Under the pieces are notes generated by a model. That model saw nothing but the letters and a program-made list of their open reading frames with translations. It was not told the DNA's origin and ran no database searches. The position numbers and the translations under genes were made by a program. A DNA stretch of 33,529 nt. Origin: Rhodoferax sp. (lineage in GTDB: Bacteria > Pseudomonadota > Gammaproteobacteria > Burkholderiales > Burkholderiaceae_C). Positions 25,943 to 33,529 of the stretch are shown piece by piece (within the stretch, counting starts at the first letter, position 1; the number at the start of each line of letters is the position of its first letter). The stretch spans positions 1 to 33,529 of the forward strand of contig JAQGMQ010000920.1 of assembly GCA_028292305.1 (NCBI GenBank), in the 5' to 3' direction.

Positions 25943-26260
25943 TCAGCTTGGCCCATTCACCCCTTCATAGAATCGTCCCGCCGGCCCCAGGCGTTCGAGT
26001 TCCTGCAGGGTCAATCCTTGCTCGACTCGCGCGACGATGTCGCTGGCAAGGTGGGCGAATTCGAGTCGGCAAAGCGCCAGCCGCTGCTCCTGGCCGGGCC
26101 CTTGGTGCCTGGACAGCAAATCGGCTTCAAGCTTACCCAGGGCCTCCGCCAAACCAGCCTCCACGCCCGCGACGTTGATCAATGTGGACCAGGCTGGGCC
26201 AGTAGTCTGTCTGGCAGACGGGAGGGGATCGGCGGTCCGGGATGGGCGCGCTCGGGTCAT
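25943..26260 (-). CDS. 105-aa hypothetical protein
   Basis: After a disordered Arg/Pro-rich start (1-28) the protein looks like two amphipathic helices: AGLAEALGKLEADLLSR and LALCRLEFAHLASDIVARVE, then GLTLQELERLGPAGRFYEGV. The pattern looks like real coding sequence, but I recognise no family. The ATG has only a weak AAGG site; a later start nearer the first helix is possible. It lies about 185 bases from the 55-aa gene on the same strand. Confidence 0.4.
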   Translation of the reverse strand: MTRARPSRTADPLPSARQTTGPAWSTLINVAGVEAGLAEALGKLEADLLSRHQGPGQEQRLALCRLEFAHLASDIVARVEQGLTLQELERLGPAGRFYEGVNGPS

Positions 26261-26445
26261 GATGGCGCGGCCTTGGACGACGCCACCTCAAAACACGCAA
26301 ATGGCAATATTCACTGGGATGCCCAAGCTGCGCGTCGAATGCGTCGACCCGTGGAAGCGGCAGTGGCTCGTCGCGCTGTTCGTGCGTTGAACGTCAGGGG
26401 CCCAGGGGCGCCCTGTTTAAACCTGCACGCGATATAGCTATGCGC

Positions 26446-26613
26446 TTATTGACTGCAAAATGCAGCGCCGCCTCTGTGAGCGTTGTTTGGTGCCCATGCG
26501 GCGCAGTCCGTAGTCTCGAACTGAACGACGGCAACTCCGGACTTATTCATGGTCCAGAGCCCAGCGCCGGGCTTGTCAAGGCTGCCATAGATAGTCGAGC
26601 TTGCCGTTTGCAT
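26446..26613 (-). CDS. 55-aa small protein downstream of hemerythrin B
   Basis: This gene begins at an ATG with a near-perfect ribosome site (TGAGGAGG, six bases ahead) only 25 bases after the hemerythrin B stop. It encodes MQTASSTIYGSLDKPGAGLW, a middle patch KSGVAVVQFET, and ends GGAAFCSQ with two cysteines. The spacing and strong ribosome site argue for co-expression with hemerythrin B. There is no signal peptide or membrane span. The family is not recognised. It is not related to the DUF3606 protein that follows hemerythrin A. Confidence 0.6.
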   Translation of the reverse strand: MQTASSTIYGSLDKPGAGLWTMNKSGVAVVQFETTDCAAWAPNNAHRGGAAFCSQ

Positions 26614-26638
26614 GGACGCCTCCTCAGGGGTGGTCGAA

Positions 26639-27121
26639 TCAAATTTGCGCGGCCATCAGCTCTTGCTTGCGCGCCAGCATCTGCTCGCCAAGAGCCATCA
26701 GGTCTAGCTTCGTGGCCTTGGCTTTCGGGAACATCTCGTTCTGCTCTTCCTTCACATGGTGCTTGACGTATTCGCCCATGACCTTGACCTTAGCGTCATA
26801 CATCTCGCCATCCGGCTCGACGCCCTGCACCTGAGCAATCAGGTCCTTTAGCGTGGCGTGCTCGACGGTCGCCTCGGGCACCAGCTCCTTGTCCTTCAAG
26901 GCGGCCTTGACCGCAGGGTAAAAAATCTCCTCTTCAATCTGCGCATGCACCGTGAGCTCCTTGCAGATCTGCGCGACGATCTTCGCCTTCTTGGGCGTAG
27001 ATCGCGTGCCTTCGAACTGCTCGAATAGATCGCTCACGAGCTTGTGGTCGGCGCGCAGGATGGCGGTCGCCTCTTTGGGCTGGGATGCCTTCTTCGCAGG
27101 AGTCTTTTTCGCAGTGGCCAT
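26639..27121 (-). CDS. hemerythrin domain protein, copy B
   Basis: This 160-aa hemerythrin HHE protein matches copy A (7023-7505) at 140 of 160 residues, with most changes in the Lys-rich head and the C-terminal tail. It keeps the first ligand histidine, H26 (ADH), with H59, E63, H88, H121/H122 and E125/E126 as further candidates, so it should bind a diiron centre. The ATG follows GAAGGA. About 60 bases upstream of the start are also similar between the copies (for example GGTTCCA in the leader), so the duplication carried some control DNA. It is followed by a 55-aa gene. The 215 bases to the histidine kinase gene (27122-27337) hold no gene. Confidence 0.92.
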   Translation of the reverse strand: MATAKKTPAKKASQPKEATAILRADHKLVSDLFEQFEGTRSTPKKAKIVAQICKELTVHAQIEEEIFYPAVKAALKDKELVPEATVEHATLKDLIAQVQGVEPDGEMYDAKVKVMGEYVKHHVKEEQNEMFPKAKATKLDLMALGEQMLARKQELMAAQI

Positions 27122-27337
27122 GATGTAGTCCTTCTATGCTTCGTGGGGCCAGGCTCGACGGCCGGCTGCCAAGCATCTTCCGCAAACGGTTCCACGGCGT
27201 CGGTCGGAGAACGCCTCAACAAATTGTAGGATGCTTAACGAAATAATCGGATCATCACTTTTGAGCTGCAGGCCCAGTCCCATGCCGGGCGCGATGGTGC
27301 GCGGAGGTGGCCAGTACCAGCCTAGGCCAGCAGCCGC

Positions 27338-28465
27338 CTAGCCAGGGAAATGGGCGGTGAACTGGGTGCCCGATACCTCGTCCGAGCTGACCTCGACGGA
27401 TCCGCCGTGGGCTTTAGCGATCTCGCTCACGATGTAGAGGCCCAGGCCAACGCTGCGGCCGCCGTTGCTATGCCCGTGGCCCCGGACCATGGGCTCGAAG
27501 AGCGACGGCATCGCTTCGGCTGGGATCGGCGTTCCGAAGTTCAGCACCGACACCGAGAACGAGTCGGCGCGCGCTGTAGAGGTCACGATGACGGGCCGCG
27601 AAGCGTCGCCGTAGGCAACCGCGTTTGTGACGAGATTGACCACCAACTGGGCTAGCCGATCCACGTCGAACAGGCCGTGGCCCGATCCCTCCCTCACGTG
27701 TTGCAGATCGCGGCCGGGGCAAGCCGAGGTCAGCTCCTCGACCGAGTCCGCGACAGCCGAGTGCGGATTCAATCTTCTGCGCTCCACCGCCAGCCCTTTG
27801 CCAAGCCTGGCTCGCGTGAAGTCCAAAAGATCGGAGACCATGCGATTGGCCCTGCTGGCCGCCCGAGAGATCCTCTCCAACACTCGGAGTTGGTCGGCCG
27901 AGGGCGCACGCCGGCCCAACACCTGCGCGCTCATCAGGATGGTCGCGAGGGGGGTACGCAAGTCGTGGCTGACAATGGCCATCATCTGCTCGGCAAACAG
28001 CGCCCGGTCCTTGGCCTCTTCTTGAAGCCCGGTGGCTTCCTCAATGGCGGCCTCCAGCCGCTTGCGCGAGGCGACCAGCTCCTGTTCGAACTTGTCTCTG
28101 TCCCGGGCCACGAAGGCCGCCAAGTCATGGACAACCGCTCCCGCGCGCTCCCGGCGGACCGCGTTCATGATCATCGGCACGCGGCTCCCATCCTTGTGGA
28201 TCAACTCCAGCCGCACCTCCGAGACAGATCCCTGCATTTGCAGCAGCGGCGCCCAATGGGTTTGATGAAATATCTTCCCGCCCATGCTCAGCAGGTCCTG
28301 CACCTTGCGCTTTCCCACCAGCTCGTCGGCCGAATAGCCCAACCAGCCGCAAAGCGTGGCGTTCACGCGCATGAACGTGCCGTTCGTAGACGTGCGCGCC
28401 AGCGCGCACGGCGCGTCGTCAACGAGGTCGATCGTCTCGGGTGAAGGGGGAACCGCTTCGCTCAC
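27338..28465 (-). CDS. PAS-domain sensor histidine kinase
   Basis: A soluble 375-aa histidine kinase with no membrane span. It has one PAS domain (about 10-115), a linking coiled coil (120-160), a HisKA phosphoacceptor helix with H167 in SHDLRTPL, and an ATP-binding HATPase domain (about 230-375) with N281 in NLVTNAV and the G box GLGL at 340-343. No receiver domain or response regulator gene is next to it, so its target is elsewhere. It begins four bases after the RsbQ-like hydrolase stop, implying co-translation. By analogy with RsbQ-RsbP of Bacillus, the hydrolase would relay a small ligand to the PAS domain. The ligand is unknown. Confidence 0.9.
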   Translation of the reverse strand: MSEAVPPSPETIDLVDDAPCALARTSTNGTFMRVNATLCGWLGYSADELVGKRKVQDLLSMGGKIFHQTHWAPLLQMQGSVSEVRLELIHKDGSRVPMIMNAVRRERAGAVVHDLAAFVARDRDKFEQELVASRKRLEAAIEEATGLQEEAKDRALFAEQMMAIVSHDLRTPLATILMSAQVLGRRAPSADQLRVLERISRAASRANRMVSDLLDFTRARLGKGLAVERRRLNPHSAVADSVEELTSACPGRDLQHVREGSGHGLFDVDRLAQLVVNLVTNAVAYGDASRPVIVTSTARADSFSVSVLNFGTPIPAEAMPSLFEPMVRGHGHSNGGRSVGLGLYIVSEIAKAHGGSVEVSSDEVSGTQFTAHFPG

Positions 28466-28469
28466 TAGG

Positions 28470-29273
28470 TCAGAAGCCGCGCCTGGCCAGGAAATCGTTG
28501 ATGGCCTGCGCGCACGCGCTTGGCGCGCTCAGGTGTGGGCAGTGGCCCACGTTGTCGATGATTTTTAGCTCCGCAGCCGGCATGGAGCGGAGCATGTATT
28601 CGCCTACAGCCATCGGGGCGATGAAGTCGTCATCGCATTGAAGGATCAACGTGGGCGTCGCGAGTTTGGGCAGGTCGGCACGATGGTCAGACAGGAAGGT
28701 GGCTCGCGCGAATTGCTTGGCGACGTCAGGGTCGGTTCGGCAAAAGCTGTTCGTAAGCTCCTGGCCCAACTCGGGCTGGCCCGGCGCGCCCATGATGGCT
28801 GGCGCCATGTTGCTCGACCATCCCAGGTAGTTGCTCTCCAAAGTCTCCAGCAATGATTCGATATCCGCCCGCTCAAAGCCGCCGTGGTAGTCGCCGTCGT
28901 TGATGAAGCACGGGGAGGGGCCCACCATGATTTGCGCGGCGAACGTTCCGGGCGACTTCAAGTCGGCCAGCAAGCCGATCATGGCGCTCACGGAATGGCC
29001 GACGAAGATCGAGGGGCCCTCGCTGAATTCGCCGACGATTTCCAGGACGTCGTCGGCGTAGCCGGAGAGTGAGCCGTATTTCGCTGGATCGTAGGCGGAA
29101 AGGTCCGACGCGCCACTCCCCACCAGGTCGAACGCCACCGTCCGGAAGCGCTCGGCATAGCTTGGCTGCATCAGCCGCCACATGTTCTGGTCGCACCCAA
29201 ACCCGTGGGCGAAGAAAATGGTCGCGGCGCCCGCGCCAGCTACATGGACGTTGTTGCGATGCCGAACAGTCAC
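28470..29273 (-). CDS. RsbQ-like alpha/beta hydrolase, putative signal receptor
   Basis: This 267-aa protein belongs to the RsbQ/KAI2/D14 group of alpha/beta hydrolases, which act as small-molecule receptors (RsbQ in Bacillus energy stress, KAI2 and D14 in plants). Group hallmarks are FAHGFGCDQNMW (20-31), the nucleophile S94 in VGHSVSAMIG, VGPSPCFINDGDYHGGFE (117-134), NSFCRTDPDVA, the Asp cluster at 214-216 in CDDDFIAP, and the catalytic H244 in GHCPHLSAP. The length matches RsbQ. The start is a GTG with GGAGA ahead; a longer reading adds an Arg/Pro-rich tail with no homology. It is the first gene of a two-gene unit with the PAS kinase, divergent from the DUF1003 gene. Confidence 0.93.
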   Translation of the reverse strand: MTVRHRNNVHVAGAGAATIFFAHGFGCDQNMWRLMQPSYAERFRTVAFDLVGSGASDLSAYDPAKYGSLSGYADDVLEIVGEFSEGPSIFVGHSVSAMIGLLADLKSPGTFAAQIMVGPSPCFINDGDYHGGFERADIESLLETLESNYLGWSSNMAPAIMGAPGQPELGQELTNSFCRTDPDVAKQFARATFLSDHRADLPKLATPTLILQCDDDFIAPMAVGEYMLRSMPAAELKIIDNVGHCPHLSAPSACAQAINDFLARRGF

Positions 29274-29414
29274 AAAGCGGTCTCCAAAGGGGTGCCCCCG
29301 CGAAGGAGGGGGCCGCGGCGATTGTCGCATCGCGGATGGCGCTGTCCAGTGCGAAGGAAGCGGCTTGGCGTTTACGCGCCAGTGATAGGCTCGTGCTTCC
29401 TACGGAGAAATTGC

Positions 29415-29987
29415 ATGGCCAACACTCAAGCGCTGCTTCCGGATTCGGAGCCGGAGCACCCCTTCCGCGGCAAAGTTAACGAGGTCATTGGGGCCTTCAC
29501 CGAGAAGAATATCGAATCGATCCTGTGCCACGAGGACGAGCGGCGTAAGCGCAAGTCGGTCTTCTATCGGGCGGTTCAAAAAACCGCCGCGTTTTGCGGC
29601 AGCCTGACTTTCCTATGGATCCAGGTCGCCTGGTTCGCCGTGTGGATCGCATGGAACGCTGAATTCAAGAGCTTCGACCCCTATCCGTTTCAGTTCCTCA
29701 TGCTTGTCGTTTCCCTCGAGGCGATTTTCCTGTCGGTTCTGATCCTCATCAGCCAGAATTTCTCCGCCATCGAGAGCGAGCGGCGGCACCACTTGGACTT
29801 GCAAATGAATTTGCTGACCGAGCGTGAAACGACGTCCATTCTGCGGTTGCTGTCGAAGATGGCCGACAAGATGCAGGTGTCCGCCGAGGACCAAGCGGAG
29901 GTGGATGGGTTCTCGGACAACACGGACCCTTCGGCGGTACTCCAGCAGATCATCTCGGCGGAGCACAAGCACGGCGCCAAGACGTAG
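29415..29987 (+). CDS. DUF1003 family membrane protein
   Basis: This 190-aa protein has the DUF1003 layout: a soluble head, two close membrane spans (about 58-80 and 91-113, with LTFLWIQVAWFAVWIAWN and LMLVVSLEAIFLSVLILIS) separated by the conserved FDPYPFQF turn, then a cytoplasmic coil beginning SQNFSAIESERRHHLDLQ. The ATG at 29415 has a good ribosome site (GGAGA); an upstream start lies within the divergent hydrolase gene. The role of the family is unknown. It shares a 141-base divergent control region with the hydrolase-kinase unit, which could couple their expression. Confidence 0.9.
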   Translation: MANTQALLPDSEPEHPFRGKVNEVIGAFTEKNIESILCHEDERRKRKSVFYRAVQKTAAFCGSLTFLWIQVAWFAVWIAWNAEFKSFDPYPFQFLMLVVSLEAIFLSVLILISQNFSAIESERRHHLDLQMNLLTERETTSILRLLSKMADKMQVSAEDQAEVDGFSDNTDPSAVLQQIISAEHKHGAKT

Positions 29988-30155
29988 AGCGCAAGGAGGC
30001 GCCGCACCGTATCCATATTGTGTGGCCCCCACCAATCAAGGTCGCGTCCTACCCCACCCCGTTATCTGCACCGATGATTTGCAGCGAAGGCCTCTTTATG
30101 CTGGGCTCAGCGACGCCCGATCGGGCAGCGCAATGAACCATCACCAGGAGCTCCC

Positions 30156-30398
30156 ATGTCCCCCATCCAATTCACTAAGAAGGCATCCCTTGCGATCGTT
30201 TTAACCGGTAGTATGTTTGGAGCTGCCGCGATCGCCCAGACGAGTTCCACGCCGCCAGCGAGCAGCACTTCGACAAATAGCGGTACGACTGCTAAGAAGG
30301 CGATGCCTGCGGCCTCAAGTGCCGGTACCAACGCTGGGGCCAGCAAGCTACCGGACTCTGGCGCCCCCAAGTCCAAAGGCGACGGTAAGGGCGGCTAA
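30156..30398 (+). CDS. small exported Ser/Thr/Ala/Gly-rich protein
   Basis: This 80-aa protein has a clear Sec signal peptide: a basic start (FTKKASLA), a hydrophobic core (about 11-25) and a cleavage site at A25-I-A27/Q28. The mature part of some 53 residues is low-complexity, Ser/Thr/Pro/Ala-rich and ends Lys/Gly-rich, so it is probably disordered in the periplasm or outside. A strong ribosome site (AGGAG) precedes the ATG. It is monocistronic and convergent with the DUF11 gene. No specific family is recognised. Confidence 0.75.
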   Translation: MSPIQFTKKASLAIVLTGSMFGAAAIAQTSSTPPASSTSTNSGTTAKKAMPAASSAGTNAGASKLPDSGAPKSKGDGKGG

Positions 30399-30420
30399 TC
30401 CCAAATCTCCGTTGTTTAAA

Positions 30421-30462
30421 AGCTGACGCCCATCCGTCTGCGATTGGGAAAGGGCATCAGCT
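30421..30462. terminator. hairpin between convergent genes
   Basis: Arms AGCTGACGCCC and GGGCATCAGCT pair over 10 of 11 positions around a 20-base loop. It lies between the stop codons of two converging genes. No T-run follows on either strand, so terminator function is uncertain. Confidence 0.4.
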
Positions 30463-30497
30463 CTAATCTGATGGCTGTGTGCCACCGGACTTGTCCC

Positions 30498-33400
30498 CTA
30501 CAGCTGCTGTTTGTTACGCCGTCTTGTCACCCCAAGCGCGAGAAGTCCCAGCAGCGCCGACAAAATGATCAATCCCCATTGTGAGAGCGTTGGTACGCCG
30601 ACGACGTTTGGATTGGCAGCAACTGGAGTTGTTGCTGTCGACGTGTTGTTGCCAGGAACCGTATCACCGGGTGCGTCCACGGTTGCCGTGTTTGTAAGAG
30701 GACGAGCGCCGTTGTAAGGGTTAGCCAACTGAACGGTCAGACTGAATACCTTGCTGGCGCCTACGCCCAAAGCACCCACTGAACACATGACGGTTCCTGC
30801 TGCATTTACACAGCCCGGCGCCGACACAAAAGTCGCGCCCGGCGGAAGCGTGTCGATCACTTGCGAACCATCACTTGGGAGCGGGCCGTTGTTCAGCACC
30901 GTGAGGGTATAGACCAGGCTCGCCCCGGCTGTGACTGCGGTCGCAGGCGCTGTCTTCGTCAGCGCCAGATCCGTCGCAATCGCCACCCGGTTGGTCGTCG
31001 TGAACTCCTGGATGAAGTTGTTGGCCAGGGTGCGCTCGGTCTCGTTGACGACCACAGTCGCCCCGTTGAACACCGTGCCGCTGGTGGCGCCGGGGACCAG
31101 CAAGGACTCCGCGCGCATGCGGTAGGTCACCGTAGCGGTTTGACCGCTGTCCAGGCCAGGGAAAGCGCAAACCAACGTTCCGCCGATGGCGCCGATCGCT
31201 GGCTGGGTGGAACAGGTGCCAGAGGAGTCCACGGTCAGGAAGCCCTGGTAACTGAAGGTGGCGGTTGGGTTTGAGCCGGTTGCAGGGAACACATCGGTCA
31301 TGACAACGTTAGTGCCGTAGGATGGCCCGGCGTTGTTCACCGTGATGGTGTAGGTCGTGAACTGGCCCAGGTTGATCGGATCGGCGCTGTCGACCTTGTT
31401 GATGACGATGTCCAGATCGGGCGCCGTGACCGCGGTGGTCGTGGTGGCGGAGTTGTTGGATAGGGTCGTCTCCGCGGTCGTGGTGCTCACGACAACGGAG
31501 TTCACCACGTTCTGGCCAGCCGCGGTACCGAGCGGCCGCATCCGGTAGGTAGCCGTGCGCTGAGATGCGGCAGGGACACTTGCCCAGGTGCAAACCAAGG
31601 TCCCGCCGGCGGTCCCGACTGGCGGAACGGTACACGTCCCACCGTTCGAAGCAACGGGGCTTCCCACCAAGATGGCGTTAGCAGGCAGCGTGTCGGTGAC
31701 ACGCGCGTTCTGCGCGGTCGAGGGGCCATCGTTAATCAGTGTGGCGATGAAAGTGATCGGCGTACCAGCGGGAACTGAACTCGGCGTTGCTGTCTTACCG
31801 GCACGCAAATCCACAATCGCGGTCACGGTGCTACTGGCCGAGGCCGTGTTGTTGGCTTGGTTTGGATCACCGACGTTCGGCGAGCGAACCGTCGCAGTAT
31901 TCACGCGCGCTCCGGTCGCAGCAATACTTGGCCTGACCACCACCGTGATAGTGGCGTTGGCGCCGGAGACCATGTTGCCAAGGTTGCAGGTAAGGGTCTG
32001 CGACGTTCCGTTGGCCGGTAAAACCGCGGGCGTGCAGGTCCCCAGAGAGGTCGTAATCGACTGCAGACCTCCAGTGTTCACCAAGCTTCCGAGTGCATCA
32101 GTGACGACGACATTGGTCGACGTGTCCGGGTCGAGGTTCGCCACGTTGATCGTGTATGTCAGGTCCTGGCCGGCGATGACCGTTCCCGAGGCTACTTTGG
32201 TGATCTGCAGATCGGCTTGGGTCGTCGAAGCTGTGACGGCTGCACCAGCGCAATTGTCGTCAGTCAGCCCGGGGTCGGGATCTACCGGGCCGGCGCCGGC
32301 GAGCGCCACGCAAGCCGTGTTGGTCTCGGTGGTGGCGCCGATCAGGGAGACCGGTACCGTGATTGCATTGGCGTTGGCGTTTGTACCCAGAGCGCCGGTA
32401 GAAGTACAGCTGATGGCGGCGCCTGGAAGCGGGAATCCGGCGGCCGGGGTACAAATCCATCCGCTGCCCGTGGGTTGACCGGTCAGCTGGACGCCCGGTG
32501 GCAAGGAATCGGTGACGGTAACGGTTTGCCCGCCAGGCAACGCCAATGGCCCGAGGTTCCGAACGGCCAGGATGTAGTTGAAGCCCTGGCCAGGCAGTAC
32601 CGGGTTGAGCGATGCCGTCTTGGTGATCGCCAAGTCCGCATCGTTCGTGGCCGTGATGTTGATGGAACTGGTGTTGTTGTTGGTGTCGGGATCGGTTTCG
32701 GGAATCGCAATAACTGCCGTATTGCCCAGCGTCCCAAGGGCCGTCGCGGTGGCGACCACCGTGATCGCAGGCATATTGGTGAAGTTTCCGCCCGTGTAAG
32801 GGCCAGGTCTCGTACAGGTGATCGTTGGGCCAGGTCCTATGCAGCTCCAACCGGTCCCGCTGGCCGAAACAAAGGTCAGGTTCGCCCCAAGGGTGTCGGT
32901 GACGGTGATCGTTCCTCCGCCACCACCGGGCTGCTCGCCGCCGTTATGACGCGGCGTCAGCGTGTAGGTGACGTTGGCATTTTGCGCGACTACCGTGGGG
33001 GACGCGGTTTTGACGACGGCAACGTCCGAACCGCTGGACGAAGTGATGCTCACATTTCTGGTGTTGTTGCTCAGATCCCCGTCTTCCATCGGCGTGCCGT
33101 CGCCTTTCTTGGCAGAGACGGCGAACGCCGCGGATACGGTGCCGGCAATGTTGCTCACCGCATTGACGACGAGCGCGCTGGTCGTTGCGTTGACCGCAAG
33201 GGCGCCGGGGAGGGTGCAGTTGATCGTCGCACCGCTCGCCAGGGGGTAACCCGTGCTGGGAGCGCAAGTCCAGCTACCCCCTGCAGGCTGGGAGGTCACC
33301 GATGACCCTACAGGAACGGTGAAACTGATCGTCTGGCTGGCGTCCGATGCCAACGCATTCGGCCCGTGGTTCGTCGACGTCAGGCTAAAGCTGTACGCCT

Positions 33401-33529
33401 CTCCGGCTACCACGTTGGTGGCGGATGGCGTCAGTGTCAGGTCCAGATCCGCAGCAGCCAGGGCGGTGGTCTGGTTAGAGCTGGCATTGTTCGACGTGTT
33501 CTGGTCCGTCGTCGCGCTGATGGTGCTGG
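30498..33529 (-). CDS. DUF11-repeat surface protein with IPTL-CTERM tail, 5' end cut off
   Basis: About 1,009 residues are visible and the frame stays open to the right edge, so the true start and signal peptide lie outside. At least seven DUF11 (beta-sandwich) repeats are present, each starting near a D-L/V-x-V/I-x-K-x-A motif and containing Y-T-L/I-x-V-x-N-x-GP. The C-terminus is VGVPTLSQWGLIILSALLGL (residues near the end), a hydrophobic span, then RRRNKQQL. This is the IPTL-CTERM sorting signal, here with Val in place of the first Ile. Such tails direct envelope-linked secretion in Gram-negative bacteria. The protein is probably cell-surface or extracellular; its partner is unknown. Confidence 0.9.
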   Translation of the reverse strand, partial: STISATTDQNTSNNASSNQTTALAAADLDLTLTPSATNVVAGEAYSFSLTSTNHGPNALASDASQTISFTVPVGSSVTSQPAGGSWTCAPSTGYPLASGATINCTLPGALAVNATTSALVVNAVSNIAGTVSAAFAVSAKKGDGTPMEDGDLSNNTRNVSITSSSGSDVAVVKTASPTVVAQNANVTYTLTPRHNGGEQPGGGGGTITVTDTLGANLTFVSASGTGWSCIGPGPTITCTRPGPYTGGNFTNMPAITVVATATALGTLGNTAVIAIPETDPDTNNNTSSINITATNDADLAITKTASLNPVLPGQGFNYILAVRNLGPLALPGGQTVTVTDSLPPGVQLTGQPTGSGWICTPAAGFPLPGAAISCTSTGALGTNANANAITVPVSLIGATTETNTACVALAGAGPVDPDPGLTDDNCAGAAVTASTTQADLQITKVASGTVIAGQDLTYTINVANLDPDTSTNVVVTDALGSLVNTGGLQSITTSLGTCTPAVLPANGTSQTLTCNLGNMVSGANATITVVVRPSIAATGARVNTATVRSPNVGDPNQANNTASASSTVTAIVDLRAGKTATPSSVPAGTPITFIATLINDGPSTAQNARVTDTLPANAILVGSPVASNGGTCTVPPVGTAGGTLVCTWASVPAASQRTATYRMRPLGTAAGQNVVNSVVVSTTTAETTLSNNSATTTTAVTAPDLDIVINKVDSADPINLGQFTTYTITVNNAGPSYGTNVVMTDVFPATGSNPTATFSYQGFLTVDSSGTCSTQPAIGAIGGTLVCAFPGLDSGQTATVTYRMRAESLLVPGATSGTVFNGATVVVNETERTLANNFIQEFTTTNRVAIATDLALTKTAPATAVTAGASLVYTLTVLNNGPLPSDGSQVIDTLPPGATFVSAPGCVNAAGTVMCSVGALGVGASKVFSLTVQLANPYNGARPLTNTATVDAPGDTVPGNNTSTATTPVAANPNVVGVPTLSQWGLIILSALLGLLALGVTRRRNKQQL

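Noticed and set aside
32217..33305. Plus-strand frame of 362 residues
   Set aside because: It is the antisense of the DUF11 repeats. Its Gly/Arg-rich, repeat-like translation mirrors the real gene.
1..33529. CRISPR array, tRNA or rRNA genes
   Set aside because: No regularly spaced repeats, cloverleaf arms or conserved rRNA segments were found on reading through. The tandem repeats present are short and have no spacers.

Overview
The window is high-GC proteobacterial DNA, most likely a betaproteobacterium of the order Burkholderiales (Comamonadaceae-like). This rests on gene content: a PE-LIG-POL ligase D beside exonuclease III, a lysine-rich hemerythrin family, a DUF11 repeat protein with an IPTL-CTERM-type tail, and many PAS/GGDEF/EAL proteins. 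The taxonomy is inference. No rRNA, tRNA, CRISPR array, replication origin or intact transposon was seen.

Layout. (a) 0.4-3.1 kb, plus strand: an Ala-rich membrane protein, a 24-residue hydrophobic peptide with its own ribosome site and a clear terminator, then a heme-oxygenase-like diiron protein. (b) 7.5-3.2 kb, minus strand: a compact five-gene unit, hemerythrin A > DUF3606 protein > ligase D > unknown 103-aa protein > exonuclease III, with gaps of 22 bases or less and one stop/start overlap. This is a DNA-repair operon; no Ku gene lies in the window. (c) 7.8-10.4 kb: a decayed copy of a small membrane-gene pair, then DUF2252 and YihY-like genes. (d) 10.4-12.3 kb: small uncertain ORFs, palindromes, a truncated reading frame, and a chemoreceptor 3' fragment. 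(e) 12.3-25.2 kb: three large c-di-GMP proteins of different architecture (1497, 730 and 669 aa), separated by an IS66-type remnant, a ribbon-helix-helix-like small protein, an SMP-30/gluconolactonase family gene, and an overlapping pair of tiny membrane-protein genes. (f) 25.2-27.1 kb: a gene-poor stretch, small genes, and hemerythrin B, 87.5% identical to copy A. (g) 29.3-27.3 kb, minus: an RsbQ-like alpha/beta hydrolase four bases upstream of a PAS histidine kinase, divergent from a DUF1003 membrane protein. (h) 30.2-33.5 kb: a small exported protein, and a large DUF11 surface protein that runs off the right edge.

How they may work together. Much of the window looks like sensing and stress adaptation: c-di-GMP turnover, a probable small-molecule receptor/kinase pair, two hemerythrins, end-joining repair and a surface adhesin-like protein. 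The most interesting points are the hydrolase-PAS-kinase pair, the hemerythrin paralogue that has lost one metal-ligand histidine, the two-frame gene pair whose decayed second copy keeps both frames, the unknown protein inside the ligD-exoIII operon, and the 1497-aa protein in which an EAL domain sits between a probably impaired and an intact GGDEF domain.
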